64,000 bases of DNA, taken from contig DUUT01000013.1 in NCBI GenBank assembly GCA_012841405.1, positions 25,175-89,174 of the forward strand. The letters run 5' to 3'. This stretch comes from Chloroflexota bacterium (GTDB lineage Bacteria; Chloroflexota; Anaerolineae; UBA1429). Shown piece after piece: positions 1 to 10,048 of the stretch (position 1 is the stretch's first letter; each line of letters begins with the position of its first letter). The notes beneath the pieces were generated by a model. That model was not told the DNA's origin. It was given only the letters and a program-made list of their open reading frames with translations, and did no database searches. A program made the position numbers and the translations under genes.

Positions 1-1
1 A

Positions 2-268
2 ACGGGTGCCGCAGGCGCGCTGCTGGGCTTCGTCACCCTCTTCCTGGGCGTGGGCGGCTGGCCCGTGTCGCGGTTGTGGCTCTACCAGCTGGGCAGCGCT
101 CTCCTCCTCCTGGTGGGCCTCCAGCTCACCACCTCGTGGCTACTGATGCGCGTATTGGAGGAGCTCAGCCATCGAGAGGAGATGGCAATTCGCGACCGCG
201 CAGGGCAACAAGCTCAAGAGGCGCCACTTCGCCCGAATGTCGTCCGTGGCGCCCGCCATGGGGGTTGA
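2..268 (+). CDS. C-terminal fragment of a membrane glycosyltransferase (GT2/DPM1-like), 5' truncated by the window edge
   Basis: Open frame from base 2 reads TGAAGALLGFVTLFLGVGGWPVSRLWLYQLGSALLLLVGLQLTTSWLLMRVLEELSHREE, typical of the TM tail of GT2 proteins. Confidence 0.6.
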   Translation, partial: TGAAGALLGFVTLFLGVGGWPVSRLWLYQLGSALLLLVGLQLTTSWLLMRVLEELSHREEMAIRDRAGQQAQEAPLRPNVVRGARHGG

Positions 269-276
269 GAGCGACG

Positions 277-1833
277 ATGAACGCTCAGCGATCCGTACAG
301 CCGATGACCGCCAGCAATGAGCCAGGCCACGCACTGGACGTGCTCCTGGTGAACCCGCCTGCGCCCGACGGCGGCATTTGGATCCGCTCGCAGCACCGCG
401 TGGGCCGGCGCTCGCGTGAGGGCATGCTCTGGGCCCAGGTAGAGCTCGCGCAGCTGGCGGCGCTTTTACACCCCTACTACTCGGTCGAGATCATTGACGC
501 CATCGCCGACCACGTCGACTGGCCCACCTTTGCCGCCACGCTCCGCCGCCTGCGCCCGCGATACTATGTCACGCAGGCCACAGCGCCCACACTGACGAAT
601 GACATGTATGGCGTGTTCCTCGCCCGGTCGCTCGGAGCGCGCACCATCGCCTTTGGCACCCACGTGACGCCCATGGCCCAGGAGACGATGGAGGCCTTTC
701 CCGCCCTCGACTTTGTTCTGCAAGGGGAGCCCGAGCTGACACTCCGTGAGCTGGTCGACGTGCTGGAGGAGCGTGAAACACCGCGTTGGGTGCAGACGCT
801 CCTGCGCACGACCGATCCCGAGTGGTCCGCGGCAGACGGCCCCGTGCCCTTGGCCCACGTCAAGGGCCTCGTCTGGCGCCGCGACGGTGAGATCACGACG
901 AACGCGCCGCGCCCGCTTATCGCCAACCTCGACGCCCTTCCTCTCCCCCTGCACCGCTTGCTTCCCCTCGAGCGCTACCGCATGCCCTTGCTGGGTGGCC
1001 CGTACTCCTTTGTCGTCACCAGCCGTGGCTGCCCGGCGGGGTGTCGCTTCTGTATCAAGCACGTCACCTACGGGCAGTGTGTTCGCGTGCGCTCGGCCGA
1101 CAATATCGTGCAAGAGCTCCGCGAGCTCGACCGGCTCGGCGTGCAGACCGTGCACATGTACGCGGACCTCTTTACGGTGAACCGCGAACAGGTGATGGCG
1201 CTGTGCCAGCGTATGCGCGAGGCGAACCTGCGCATGCGCTGGACATGTAACAGCCGTGTCGACTTTGTGGACCCCGAGTTGCTGGCGACCATGGCACAGG
1301 CGGGCTGCTGGCTCATCTCCTGGGGGATCGAGTCGGCCAACGAGGGGATCCTCCGTCGCATTCACAAGGGATACCGACCGGAGCAGGCCGAGCAGGCCCT
1401 CCGTTGGGCGCGTGAGGCGGGGATCAAGAACTGGGGCTACTTTATCATCGGCCTGCCCGGCGAGACGGAAGAGACCATCGACCAGACCATCGCGCTGGCC
1501 AAGCGCCTACCTCTCGACCTTGCCCTGTTCCACATCGCCGCGCCGCACCCCGGCACCCCGTTCTACCGCGAAGTGATCGAGCAGGGCTGGATTCGGCCGG
1601 GAGCCGCGTGGGAGGACGTGGACATGGACCGCTCCACCGTCCTGGCGTATCCGCACCTCTCGGCCGAGCAGTTGGAGAGCCATGCGCAACGTGCCTTCCG
1701 AGAATGGGCGTTGCGCCCGGGGCCGATCTGGACCTTTATCAAGAGCATCAACAGCCTGAGCGTCGTGCGCTCGGCACTCGATATCGGCTTGCAGCAACTC
1801 GCATGGATTACCACTCGCCACCCGGGCCAGTAG
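277..1833 (+). CDS. B12-binding domain radical SAM protein
   Basis: LLVNPPAP N-term, radical SAM motif SRGCPAGCRFC, WGIESANEGILRRIHKGY; start placed at MNAQRS rather than the longer ORF start at 76. Confidence 0.85.
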   Translation: MNAQRSVQPMTASNEPGHALDVLLVNPPAPDGGIWIRSQHRVGRRSREGMLWAQVELAQLAALLHPYYSVEIIDAIADHVDWPTFAATLRRLRPRYYVTQATAPTLTNDMYGVFLARSLGARTIAFGTHVTPMAQETMEAFPALDFVLQGEPELTLRELVDVLEERETPRWVQTLLRTTDPEWSAADGPVPLAHVKGLVWRRDGEITTNAPRPLIANLDALPLPLHRLLPLERYRMPLLGGPYSFVVTSRGCPAGCRFCIKHVTYGQCVRVRSADNIVQELRELDRLGVQTVHMYADLFTVNREQVMALCQRMREANLRMRWTCNSRVDFVDPELLATMAQAGCWLISWGIESANEGILRRIHKGYRPEQAEQALRWAREAGIKNWGYFIIGLPGETEETIDQTIALAKRLPLDLALFHIAAPHPGTPFYREVIEQGWIRPGAAWEDVDMDRSTVLAYPHLSAEQLESHAQRAFREWALRPGPIWTFIKSINSLSVVRSALDIGLQQLAWITTRHPGQ

Positions 1834-1891
1834 CACTACGAGGCGTCGCGCGCTAGATACCTGTTGCGAACGGTGTTCGCCTGGAGGAGAG

Positions 1892-3379
1892 ATGGATCGT
1901 ATTGCTGGTCGTAGACCCTCGATGCCCGCGGCCCGGGCGTCGCAGTCGTTGAGCCCCTCTCAGGAGGGCATCTCGCTGACATTGGTGCTCCTCGGCGCAG
2001 ATACCCTGGCGATAACGGTGGGGTTCATCCTGGCATACGTGGTGCGCTTTTCGACCGGCTGGGAGATCTTTTACGAGGACGCCGCCATGGCCGTCGACAT
2101 CTATCGCAACCTGGCCCTGTGGATGTTGCCATGCTGGTTGGCCATCTTTGCCCTCTTTCGCCTCTACGATCGCCAGAGCACCCTTCGGGGCACACAGGAG
2201 TATGCGGGCGTGGTCAATGCCTCGACGATGGGCATGATGGTCGTCGTGTTCACCAGCTTTGTCGAGCCGGGCCTCGTCGTAGCCCGAGGATGGCTGCTGC
2301 TCTCTTGGTTCTTTGTCATCGTGCTCGATATTCTGGCGCGCTTTGGCGTGCGCCGCGTCATCGCGCTCTTGCGAGCGCGCGGCCACCTGATGCGCCCGAC
2401 GGTGATTGTGGGCGCGGGGCCCGAGGGACGCGCCATCGCCGAGCAGCTCGCCTGCGCCCCCAGCAGCGGCCTGGCCATCATCGGGTTCCTCGACGACGCC
2501 CTGCCCCCGCACGCTGAGGTGGTGGCAGGACTCCGCGTCCTTGGGCCCATCGATGCCTTGAGCACGCTGGTTTCCGACCAGGAGGTGAGCGAGGTCATCC
2601 TGGTGCCCGACGCCATCCCGCGAGACCGTCTGGTGGCGATCTTTCAGACGTATGGCACCTCGCCAAGCATCAGCATGCGCCTGGCGTCGGGTATCTATGA
2701 GATCATGACGACAGGGATGCGCGTTCGCGAGTTCGGCAACGTCCCGCTGTTGAGCCTCGATCGCGTACGCCTGACCGGCTTGAGCGCCTTCCTCAAAGGG
2801 GCGCTGGACTATGCCCTCGCCCTGACGGCGCTCACCATCCTGGCACCGCTGCTGCTACTCACGGCACTCCTGGTCAAGCTCGACTCCCCGGGGCCGGTGA
2901 TCTACCGACGGCGGGTGATCGGCCTGGGCGGCAAGGCCTTTGACGCCTACAAGTTCCGGACGATGGTGACCGACGCCGATGCCGTCCTCACCAACGATGC
3001 CGAGCTGCGACAGCGCTTTGATGAGCAGTTCAAGCTCAAGGATGACCCGCGCGTCACGCGCATCGGTCGCTTCTTGCGACGATCGAGCCTCGACGAGTTG
3101 CCACAGCTCGTGAACGTGCTTCGCGGCGAGATGGGCATCGTCGGCCCCCGAATGATCACCCAGGAAGAGCTCGCGCGCTACGGCAAGTGGGGCATGAACC
3201 TTCTCACCGTCAAGCCGGGCATTACCGGCCTGTGGCAGGTCAGCGGGCGATGCGATCTATCGTATGATGAAAGGGTAAGCCTTGATATGTACTATATCCG
3301 CAACTACTCCATCTGGCTCGACCTCCAGCTCTTGTTCCGCACCATTCCAGCGGTGATACGCGGCCATGGCGCTTACTAG
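1892..3379 (+). CDS. Exopolysaccharide biosynthesis polyprenyl glycosylphosphotransferase (WbaP/WcaJ-like)
   Basis: N-terminal TM segments and CoA-binding-like domain; C-term YRRRVIGLGGKAFDAYKFRTMV...RRSSLDELPQLVNVLRGEMGIVGPRM...KPGITGLWQVSGR. Confidence 0.93.
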   Translation: MDRIAGRRPSMPAARASQSLSPSQEGISLTLVLLGADTLAITVGFILAYVVRFSTGWEIFYEDAAMAVDIYRNLALWMLPCWLAIFALFRLYDRQSTLRGTQEYAGVVNASTMGMMVVVFTSFVEPGLVVARGWLLLSWFFVIVLDILARFGVRRVIALLRARGHLMRPTVIVGAGPEGRAIAEQLACAPSSGLAIIGFLDDALPPHAEVVAGLRVLGPIDALSTLVSDQEVSEVILVPDAIPRDRLVAIFQTYGTSPSISMRLASGIYEIMTTGMRVREFGNVPLLSLDRVRLTGLSAFLKGALDYALALTALTILAPLLLLTALLVKLDSPGPVIYRRRVIGLGGKAFDAYKFRTMVTDADAVLTNDAELRQRFDEQFKLKDDPRVTRIGRFLRRSSLDELPQLVNVLRGEMGIVGPRMITQEELARYGKWGMNLLTVKPGITGLWQVSGRCDLSYDERVSLDMYYIRNYSIWLDLQLLFRTIPAVIRGHGAY

Positions 3380-3404
3380 AGTGCGCAGGCAATGGGAGCG
3401 GACC

Positions 3405-4982
3405 ATGCCCACGAGGCGCCCCGCGGAGCAGGTGGCGACGCCGGAGGCCAATCCCATCGGCCAGTACCTCGGCGTCGCCAAAAAGTGGTGGTGGCTGCTG
3501 GTCTTGGGCGTCATCGTGCCGAGCCTGCTGAGCTACCGACTGGCCTCACAACAGCCCACGCTCTACCAGGCACAAGCCACGCTGATGGTCGGCGGCAGCA
3601 TCTGGACGGCGAACCCGAACCCCAATGCGGTGGCCATCAGTACCATGCTGGCCCAGTCCTACGCCCAGCTGGTCAAGCGGCAACCCGTCACCCGCGCCGT
3701 CATCGACAAGCTCGGCCTGTCGACAACGCCAGAGGCTCTAGCAGAGCAGATCACCGCACGGGTTCAGCCGCAGTCGCAGCTGCTCGAGATCGAGGTCACC
3801 GATCTCCACCCCGAGTGGGCGTCGGCCATCGCCAACGCCTTGGCGAATGAGCTCATCATCCAGAGTCCTGGCGCCCGGCAGGATGCGGAGGAGCGCAGCT
3901 TTAACGAGAAGCAGCTCATCGACCTGCGGGCGCGTATCGAGACGGTAACCCGAGATCTCGAGGCCGAGCGTGCCCGTCTGGCCGAGCTGACGTCGGCCGC
4001 CGAGATCGCAGAGGGTGAGGAGCGGATCGCCGCCCTCGAGCGCGTGTGGATCCTGTACCAGTCGGCCTACTCCACCCTCTACCAGTCCATCGTGAGCGAG
4101 CAGAGCCCCAACACCCTGACCATCGTCGAGGAGGCACCGTTGGGCACTCCGGTGCCCAGCCGCTTGCCCCTGGTGGTTGGCGTGGCCGGGCTCGCGGGCC
4201 TGGGCCTCGCCTTTGGCGGCGTCCTACTGATCGAGCTGACGGACGACCGGCTCAAGTGGGAGGGACCGGGGCACTCGCGCGCCCTTGGGGTGCCGGTGCT
4301 GGGTGCCGTCAGCCGGATGCGGCCATCCGACGGGCCCCTCATTCTCCAATCGCGCCCCGGCTCCCGAGAGGCCGAATGCTTTCGGGGGTTGCGCACGTCG
4401 ATCCTACTCTCCGGCGGTCGCAACGCTCCCCAGGTGCTCCTGTGCACCAGCGCCGCCCCACAGGAGGGCAAGAGCCTCGTGGTGGCCAACTTGGGCGTGG
4501 CCATGGCCGCATTGGGGCGGCGGACCCTGATTATCGATGGCGACCTGCGCAAGCGGCAGCTGCACCGCATGTTCAACCTGGCGAACGGCCAAGGGTTGTC
4601 CGAGCTCTTGTGCAGCGGCGAGAGCGCCAAGGGCTACATCCAGCCCACATCCATACCGAACCTCAGCGTGCTACGTGCCGGTGGACCGGCCAGCGACCCC
4701 ACGTCTCTGCTCGCGTCGACGCACTTTCGCGTCGTGCTTGAAGACCTCCGGCGTGATTATGACGTGCTCCTGCTCGACAGCCCGGCCGCGCTCGTCGTGC
4801 CCGATGCCGCCATTCTCGCATCCCATGCGGATGGCGTTCTGCTCCTCGTGGATGCACAGACCACCAGCCGACGGGCGGCACTGCGCGTGCGCCGGACGAT
4901 GGAGGAGCAGGCCGGAGCGCATATTCTGGGAACGGTCTTTAACCGTGTGCGGCTCAAGCGGCACCAGTACTACTACCACTGA
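3405..4982 (+). CDS. Wzz-type chain-length determinant fused to CpsD/CapB-like BY-kinase
   Basis: Wzz N-term; Walker-like CTSAAPQEGKSLVVANLGVAMAALGRRTLIIDGDLRK; DVLLLDSPAALVVPDA; short terminal Tyr cluster QYYYH. Confidence 0.88.
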   Translation: MPTRRPAEQVATPEANPIGQYLGVAKKWWWLLVLGVIVPSLLSYRLASQQPTLYQAQATLMVGGSIWTANPNPNAVAISTMLAQSYAQLVKRQPVTRAVIDKLGLSTTPEALAEQITARVQPQSQLLEIEVTDLHPEWASAIANALANELIIQSPGARQDAEERSFNEKQLIDLRARIETVTRDLEAERARLAELTSAAEIAEGEERIAALERVWILYQSAYSTLYQSIVSEQSPNTLTIVEEAPLGTPVPSRLPLVVGVAGLAGLGLAFGGVLLIELTDDRLKWEGPGHSRALGVPVLGAVSRMRPSDGPLILQSRPGSREAECFRGLRTSILLSGGRNAPQVLLCTSAAPQEGKSLVVANLGVAMAALGRRTLIIDGDLRKRQLHRMFNLANGQGLSELLCSGESAKGYIQPTSIPNLSVLRAGGPASDPTSLLASTHFRVVLEDLRRDYDVLLLDSPAALVVPDAAILASHADGVLLLVDAQTTSRRAALRVRRTMEEQAGAHILGTVFNRVRLKRHQYYYH

Positions 4983-5028
4983 CACGTTCCCGGCTGCGGA
5001 AAAACCCTCTGAGGAGGCTGGATTGAGG

Positions 5029-6825
5029 ATGTCCGAGTTGATCGCACCGTACGGACAGATGCTGGTGGATCTCATGGTGCCGCACGAAGAGCGCAGCACC
5101 CTCCACAGCTATGCCTCCCAGTTGCCTTCCATCCAAGTCTCGACACGCACCGAGTGTGACCTGGAGTTGCTCGCGACGGGGGCGTTTTCGCCACTGGACG
5201 GGTTCATGGGGAGCGCCGACTATGCGTGTGTTCTGGAAACGATGCGCCTCACCAACGGCTTTCTATTTCCCATCCCCATCACGCTGCCCGTCCCCTCGCT
5301 CCACGGCATCACCCTCGATGCGGATGTGGCTCTGCGCGATGCGAGGAACGACATCCTCGCCGTTCTCACCGTCCAAGAGGTCTATTGCTGGAGCCTCGAT
5401 GAGGAGGCGTGCGCCGTATACGGGACGTTGGACACCCGCCACCCGCTGGTGGCCGAGATGCACGGCTGGGGGCGGTACAACATCGCCGGACGCCTGCGTG
5501 TGCTGCGGCTCCCGCGACACTATGACTTTATCGAGCTCCGGCTGACCCCCACGCAGACACGCCAGCGTTTGGCGCGCCTCGGTCGATCCAACGTGGTGGC
5601 CTTTCAGACGCGGAACCCGATGCACCGCGTCCATGAAGAGCTGACCAAACGCGCCTGCGAGGCCGTCGACGGCTCCCTCCTACTGCATCCCGCCGTCGGC
5701 ATGACGAAACCTGGAGACGTGGACCACTTTACCCGCGTGCGCAGCTACCGCGCCTTGGTGCGCCACTACTATGACCGGCGACGCGTCCTGCTGGCGTTGC
5801 TGCCCCTGGCAATGCGCATGGCTGGCCCGCGCGAGGCGTTGTGGCACGCCCTGATCCGCCGCAGCTATGGCGCCAATCACCTCATCATGGGGCGCGATCA
5901 CGCCGGCCCGGGCCTCGATTCGCAGGGCGTCCCCTTCTATGGCCCCTACGATGCCCAGGAGCTCGTTTGTCGCCACGCGGAAGAGCTGGGTGTCGCCGTG
6001 ATCCCGTTTGGCTCCCTCGTCTACCTACCCGATGAGGATCGCTATGAAGAGGCCGACAAGGTGCCCGACGGCACGCGCACGGCCGAGATCTCGGGCACCC
6101 AGGTGCGCGAGCAGTATCTCGATACGGGGCGCCTGCTGCCTGAATGGTTCACACGCCCCGAGGTCGCTGATATCCTCGCGGAAGCATACCCGCCACGCCA
6201 CCGTCAGGGCGTGTGCATCTGGTTCACCGGCCTCAGCGGCTCGGGCAAGTCCACCACCGCCGCCGTACTGACGGTACGCTTGCAGGAGCGCGGTCGGCAG
6301 GTAACGGTCCTCGACGGTGATGTGGTGCGCACGCACCTGTCACGCGGCCTCGGCTTTAGCCGCGAGGATCGCGACATCAACATCCGTCGCATCGGGTATG
6401 TGGCATCCGAGATCGTACGCCACGGCGGTGTCGCCGTGTGCGCCGCCATCAGCCCGTACCGGTCTACCCGCAACGATGTGCGCAACATGGTCGGCCCGGA
6501 GCATTTCGTGGAGGTCTATGCCGACACTCCCCTCGAGGTGTGTGAACGCCGCGATGCCAAGGGCTTGTACGCTCGCGCCCGTCGGGGCGAAATTCGGGGA
6601 TTCACCGGGATCGACGATCCGTACGAGCCTCCCACCGAGCCCGATATCGTCCTGAATACCGTCGCACACAGCCCCTATGAGAACGCCGCGCGCATCATCG
6701 ACCTCTTGGCGCAACGTGGCTTTGTCGAGGGTGAGGCCATCGCCGTTCCCCTCCCCGATATGGTTGCCTCACACATGACGGATGAAGGAGAGAGTCGTGC
6801 GGACTCGGATGCGATCGGCATTTGA
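5029..6825 (+). CDS. Bifunctional sulfate adenylyltransferase / adenylylsulfate kinase
   Basis: QTRNPMHRVHEELTKRA and GRDHAGPG (ATP sulfurylase) followed by WFTGLSGSGKSTTAAVL...DGDVVRTHLSRGLGFSREDRDINIRRIGYVA (APS kinase); start at MSELIAPYG. Confidence 0.93.
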   Translation: MSELIAPYGQMLVDLMVPHEERSTLHSYASQLPSIQVSTRTECDLELLATGAFSPLDGFMGSADYACVLETMRLTNGFLFPIPITLPVPSLHGITLDADVALRDARNDILAVLTVQEVYCWSLDEEACAVYGTLDTRHPLVAEMHGWGRYNIAGRLRVLRLPRHYDFIELRLTPTQTRQRLARLGRSNVVAFQTRNPMHRVHEELTKRACEAVDGSLLLHPAVGMTKPGDVDHFTRVRSYRALVRHYYDRRRVLLALLPLAMRMAGPREALWHALIRRSYGANHLIMGRDHAGPGLDSQGVPFYGPYDAQELVCRHAEELGVAVIPFGSLVYLPDEDRYEEADKVPDGTRTAEISGTQVREQYLDTGRLLPEWFTRPEVADILAEAYPPRHRQGVCIWFTGLSGSGKSTTAAVLTVRLQERGRQVTVLDGDVVRTHLSRGLGFSREDRDINIRRIGYVASEIVRHGGVAVCAAISPYRSTRNDVRNMVGPEHFVEVYADTPLEVCERRDAKGLYARARRGEIRGFTGIDDPYEPPTEPDIVLNTVAHSPYENAARIIDLLAQRGFVEGEAIAVPLPDMVASHMTDEGESRADSDAIGI

Positions 6826-7693
6826 GGGTTTGCCCACCACGAGGGTGTTTGACGTCCCCATGCGGCGGCAGCACATCATCAAGCCAAGCCGTGGTCTGCC
6901 ATCTCTGGATCTCGGCACCTTGTGGGAGTACCGCGAACTGCTCTATTTCCTCGTGTGGCGTGACGTCAAGGTGCGCTACAAGCAAACGGCACTCGGGATC
7001 ATGTGGATCGTGCTCCAACCCGTCGTCAGCATGATGATCTTTACCGTGCTGTTCGGCATCCTCCTGCAGGTACCCTCTGAGGAGGCTCCCTATCCTGTGT
7101 TCGTGCTATCCGCCCTCATCCCCTGGAACTATTTCGCCTCGTCGCTGAACCGCAGCTCAACGAGCCTGGTTTACAGCTCGAATCTCGTCACCAAGGTGTA
7201 CTTTCCGCGCATGCTGATCCCGCTGTCGGGTGTGCTCTCGGGACTGATCGACCTGGTGATCGCCTCCGTGTTGCTGCTCATCCTGATGGTAGCCTATCGC
7301 ATCTCGCCCACACCCGCGGCCATCTTTCTGCCCGGGCTCGTCCTGCTAGCCTCGGCGACGGCGCTGGGGTTTGGGCTGTGGCTCTCGGCACTGAACGTCC
7401 GCTACCGCGACATCAACTACATCGTTCCCTTCCTGCTACAGATCTGGATGTACGCAACACCCGTCGTGTACGGCAGCACCCTGGTAGGGGACCGCTTTCA
7501 CTTGCTGTTGGGCCTGAACCCGATGACGGGCGTCGTGGAGGGATTCCGGAAGGCGCTGCTGGGCAACGTGATGGCGAGCACGCATCTGAGCCTCCCGCTC
7601 GTCGCCGTGTCCGCCTCCATCACGGCGGTCGTGCTCATCAGCGGGGCGTACTTTTTCCGCTACACCGAGCGTAGCTTTGCAGACATTATCTAG
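6782..7693 (+). CDS. Polysaccharide ABC transporter permease (Wzm/TagG family)
   Basis: LVWRDVKVRYKQTALGIMWIVLQPV...; multiple TM helices; adjacent to Wzt-like ATPase. Confidence 0.9.
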   Translation: MKERVVRTRMRSAFEGLPTTRVFDVPMRRQHIIKPSRGLPSLDLGTLWEYRELLYFLVWRDVKVRYKQTALGIMWIVLQPVVSMMIFTVLFGILLQVPSEEAPYPVFVLSALIPWNYFASSLNRSSTSLVYSSNLVTKVYFPRMLIPLSGVLSGLIDLVIASVLLLILMVAYRISPTPAAIFLPGLVLLASATALGFGLWLSALNVRYRDINYIVPFLLQIWMYATPVVYGSTLVGDRFHLLLGLNPMTGVVEGFRKALLGNVMASTHLSLPLVAVSASITAVVLISGAYFFRYTERSFADII

Positions 7694-7709
7694 GGATGGG
7701 TGAAATCAC

Positions 7710-9038
7710 GTGAGTCGCGTGGCTGTATCCGTTGAGGGTCTCGGCAAGCGGTATCACATCGGGCATACGCGGGAGCGCAAGGACACCCTACGCGAAGCGC
7801 TCACGGCGGCGTTGCGCGCACCCCATGCGTGGCTGCGAACCCGGCGGCGAGGCCGAGAGGCCCGGGACGAGACCCTGTGGGCCCTGCGCAACCTGACGTT
7901 CCAGGTAGAACAGGGTGAGGTTATCGGCATCATCGGCAGCAACGGATCGGGCAAGAGCACGCTCCTCAAGATACTTTCGCGGATCACCGAGCCCACAGAG
8001 GGGCGCGCCATCATTGAGGGGCGCGTGGGGTCGCTCCTAGAGGTGGGTACCGGCTTTCACCCGGAGCTTACCGGCAGGGAGAACATCTATCTCAACGGCG
8101 CCATCCTCGGCATGCGCCGCCACGAGATCGACCTGCGCTTTGACGAGATTGTCGCCTTTGCCGAGATCGAACGCTTCCTCGACATGCCCGTCAAGCGCTA
8201 CTCCAGCGGCATGTACGTCCGCCTGGCGTTCGCCGTGGCGGCACACCTCGAGCCCGAGATCCTGCTGGTCGACGAGGTGCTCGCCGTGGGTGATGCCGCC
8301 TTTCAGAAAAAGTGCCTCGGCAAGATGGGCAGCGTGGCCCGGGAGGGGCGAACCGTTCTCTTTATCAGCCATGACATGGACGCCATCCTGAACCTCTGTC
8401 CCAAGGCGCTCTTCCTCTCCAACGGCACCTGTGCCTATATGGGGCCCGCAAGCGAGGCGATCCACCACTATCTGCAGTCGGTACGGCCGGCAGAGTCGGG
8501 GGTGGTCGATCTGCGAAATGCCCCCGGGCGCGATTCCGAGGAGTACCCGATTCTGACGTCCATCTCGACGCACCGTCCCGACGGGTCGGTGTCCTCCGAG
8601 TTTCGCACCGGCGATACGCTCATCCTGCGCGTGGGGTATGCCGTCAGGGAGCCCATCAAGGCCCCCTACTGCATGATCCACTTTTTGAACGACGTGGGGC
8701 ACCGCATCATGTCGGTGAGCAGCACCCATGATCACTGTGACCTCAGCCTGGAGCGCGAAGGGACGCTGGAGTGTCGCATCCGCGACATCCGCCTGCGTGA
8801 GGGAACCTACTCCATCGACCTGGCCATCGGCCGCTCTTCACCGGTGTCGGAATGCATGGATTATGTCGAAAGCGCCACGACGATCAACGTGCAGCTCGGC
8901 GACTACTTGGGGGGAGGCCGGCTCCTCGACCACCAGGGCGTCGTGGCGCAAAAGTCCGAGTGGTCATCGCTGAACAACGCGATGGCCGTCGTGGGTGACT
9001 CGATTGTTGGGCCCAGTCGATACGTGGGCCTACGCTAG
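7710..9038 (+). CDS. Polysaccharide ABC transporter ATP-binding protein with C-terminal Wzt-like domain
   Basis: Walker A GIIGSNGSGKSTLLKIL, signature YSSGMYVRLAFAVA, Walker B ILLVDEVLAVGD; about 180-aa C-terminal extension. Confidence 0.92.
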   Translation: MSRVAVSVEGLGKRYHIGHTRERKDTLREALTAALRAPHAWLRTRRRGREARDETLWALRNLTFQVEQGEVIGIIGSNGSGKSTLLKILSRITEPTEGRAIIEGRVGSLLEVGTGFHPELTGRENIYLNGAILGMRRHEIDLRFDEIVAFAEIERFLDMPVKRYSSGMYVRLAFAVAAHLEPEILLVDEVLAVGDAAFQKKCLGKMGSVAREGRTVLFISHDMDAILNLCPKALFLSNGTCAYMGPASEAIHHYLQSVRPAESGVVDLRNAPGRDSEEYPILTSISTHRPDGSVSSEFRTGDTLILRVGYAVREPIKAPYCMIHFLNDVGHRIMSVSSTHDHCDLSLEREGTLECRIRDIRLREGTYSIDLAIGRSSPVSECMDYVESATTINVQLGDYLGGGRLLDHQGVVAQKSEWSSLNNAMAVVGDSIVGPSRYVGLR

Positions 9039-9046
9039 CCAAAGGA

Positions 9047-10048
9047 GTGGAACGCGTGAGGCAACCGAAGGACAAGGCTGCAACACGCACGACACTTTCT
9101 TCCCTCGTCAACCGAGCGGTAGAGCGCATCGGGCCGCCTCCTTCCCGTGGTGGCGAACGCGCTGCGGCGACCAGAGCGCGCCTACGGCGCCTGCTCGCTC
9201 GCAACACGGTCGTGTGGCCGCACCGTGACGCCTACGTCGTCGGCTATCCAAAGGTGGGCAACACGTGGTTTCAGGTGATGCTGCGCATGGCGCTGGTGCG
9301 CTACTACAACCTTGACGAGGCGTGGCTCTCCCAGGTACTCCACCCTCAGAGAGAGGGGGACGAGCCGCCGCCGGCGCACGTCCCGCATATCGAGGTGACC
9401 TACGACATGACGTCCTTCCCGGAAGGGGACTATCCCCGGGTACAGCGCGATCACCGGCGCTATGCGGGCAAGCGCGTCGTGCTCCTGATCCGTGACCCCA
9501 AAGACACGTTGGTCTCGCTCTACATGCACTATGCGTACCGGGATGAGGCGACGCCGTACTGGGGAACGGTGGACGAGCTGGTCTATGACCGCGAGTTCGG
9601 GCTGACCAAGTACCTGCAGTTCTACCGCGCCTGGCACCGGGACAGGCGCCGGCCCAGCGGCATCCATCTCGTTCGTTACGAGGACATGCAGGCAGACACG
9701 GCCGGCGTGTTCCGCAGAGCCGCCGAGTTTCTGGGGATGCGGGGCATCAGCGACGCCATCATCGACGAATGCATCGCCTTTGGTAGCTTTGACAACATGC
9801 GGCGCATGGAGAGGGAGAACACGCTAGGGATCGTAGCATTGGCGCCATCGCCTCGCGGAATCGAAAAAGCCTACAAGGTGCGCCGGGGCGTGGTCGGCGG
9901 CTACAGAGATCACCTCTCAGAGGCAACCATCGCCTACATCGACCGTCGCGTGCGCCGCGAGTTGCCACCGGTGTACGGCTATCCGCGCGCCGCAGCGGTT
10001 GCCCCCGTGGCCCCGACCCAGGCGCGTCGAGGGTTGGGGGGCTCATGA
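9047..10048 (+). CDS. PAPS-dependent sulfotransferase family protein
   Basis: 5'-PSB motif YVVGYPKVGNTWFQ; 3'-PB motif RDPKDTLVSLYMHY; HLVRYEDMQADT. Confidence 0.9.
   Translation: MERVRQPKDKAATRTTLSSLVNRAVERIGPPPSRGGERAAATRARLRRLLARNTVVWPHRDAYVVGYPKVGNTWFQVMLRMALVRYYNLDEAWLSQVLHPQREGDEPPPAHVPHIEVTYDMTSFPEGDYPRVQRDHRRYAGKRVVLLIRDPKDTLVSLYMHYAYRDEATPYWGTVDELVYDREFGLTKYLQFYRAWHRDRRRPSGIHLVRYEDMQADTAGVFRRAAEFLGMRGISDAIIDECIAFGSFDNMRRMERENTLGIVALAPSPRGIEKAYKVRRGVVGGYRDHLSEATIAYIDRRVRRELPPVYGYPRAAAVAPVAPTQARRGLGGS

Noticed and set aside
76-276. N-terminal extension of the B12 radical SAM ORF
   Set aside because: Overlaps the reading frame of the upstream GT fragment and has shadow-like composition; MNAQRS at 277 is a better start.
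1866-1880. gcgaac-ggt-gttcgc hairpin before the WbaP-like gene as a riboregulator
   Set aside because: Only a 6-bp stem next to the RBS in GC-rich DNA; too weak to support.
4971-4979. YYY at the BY-kinase C-terminus as a full tyrosine autophosphorylation cluster
   Set aside because: Only three consecutive Tyr; consistent with a short cluster but not distinctive enough for a separate claim.
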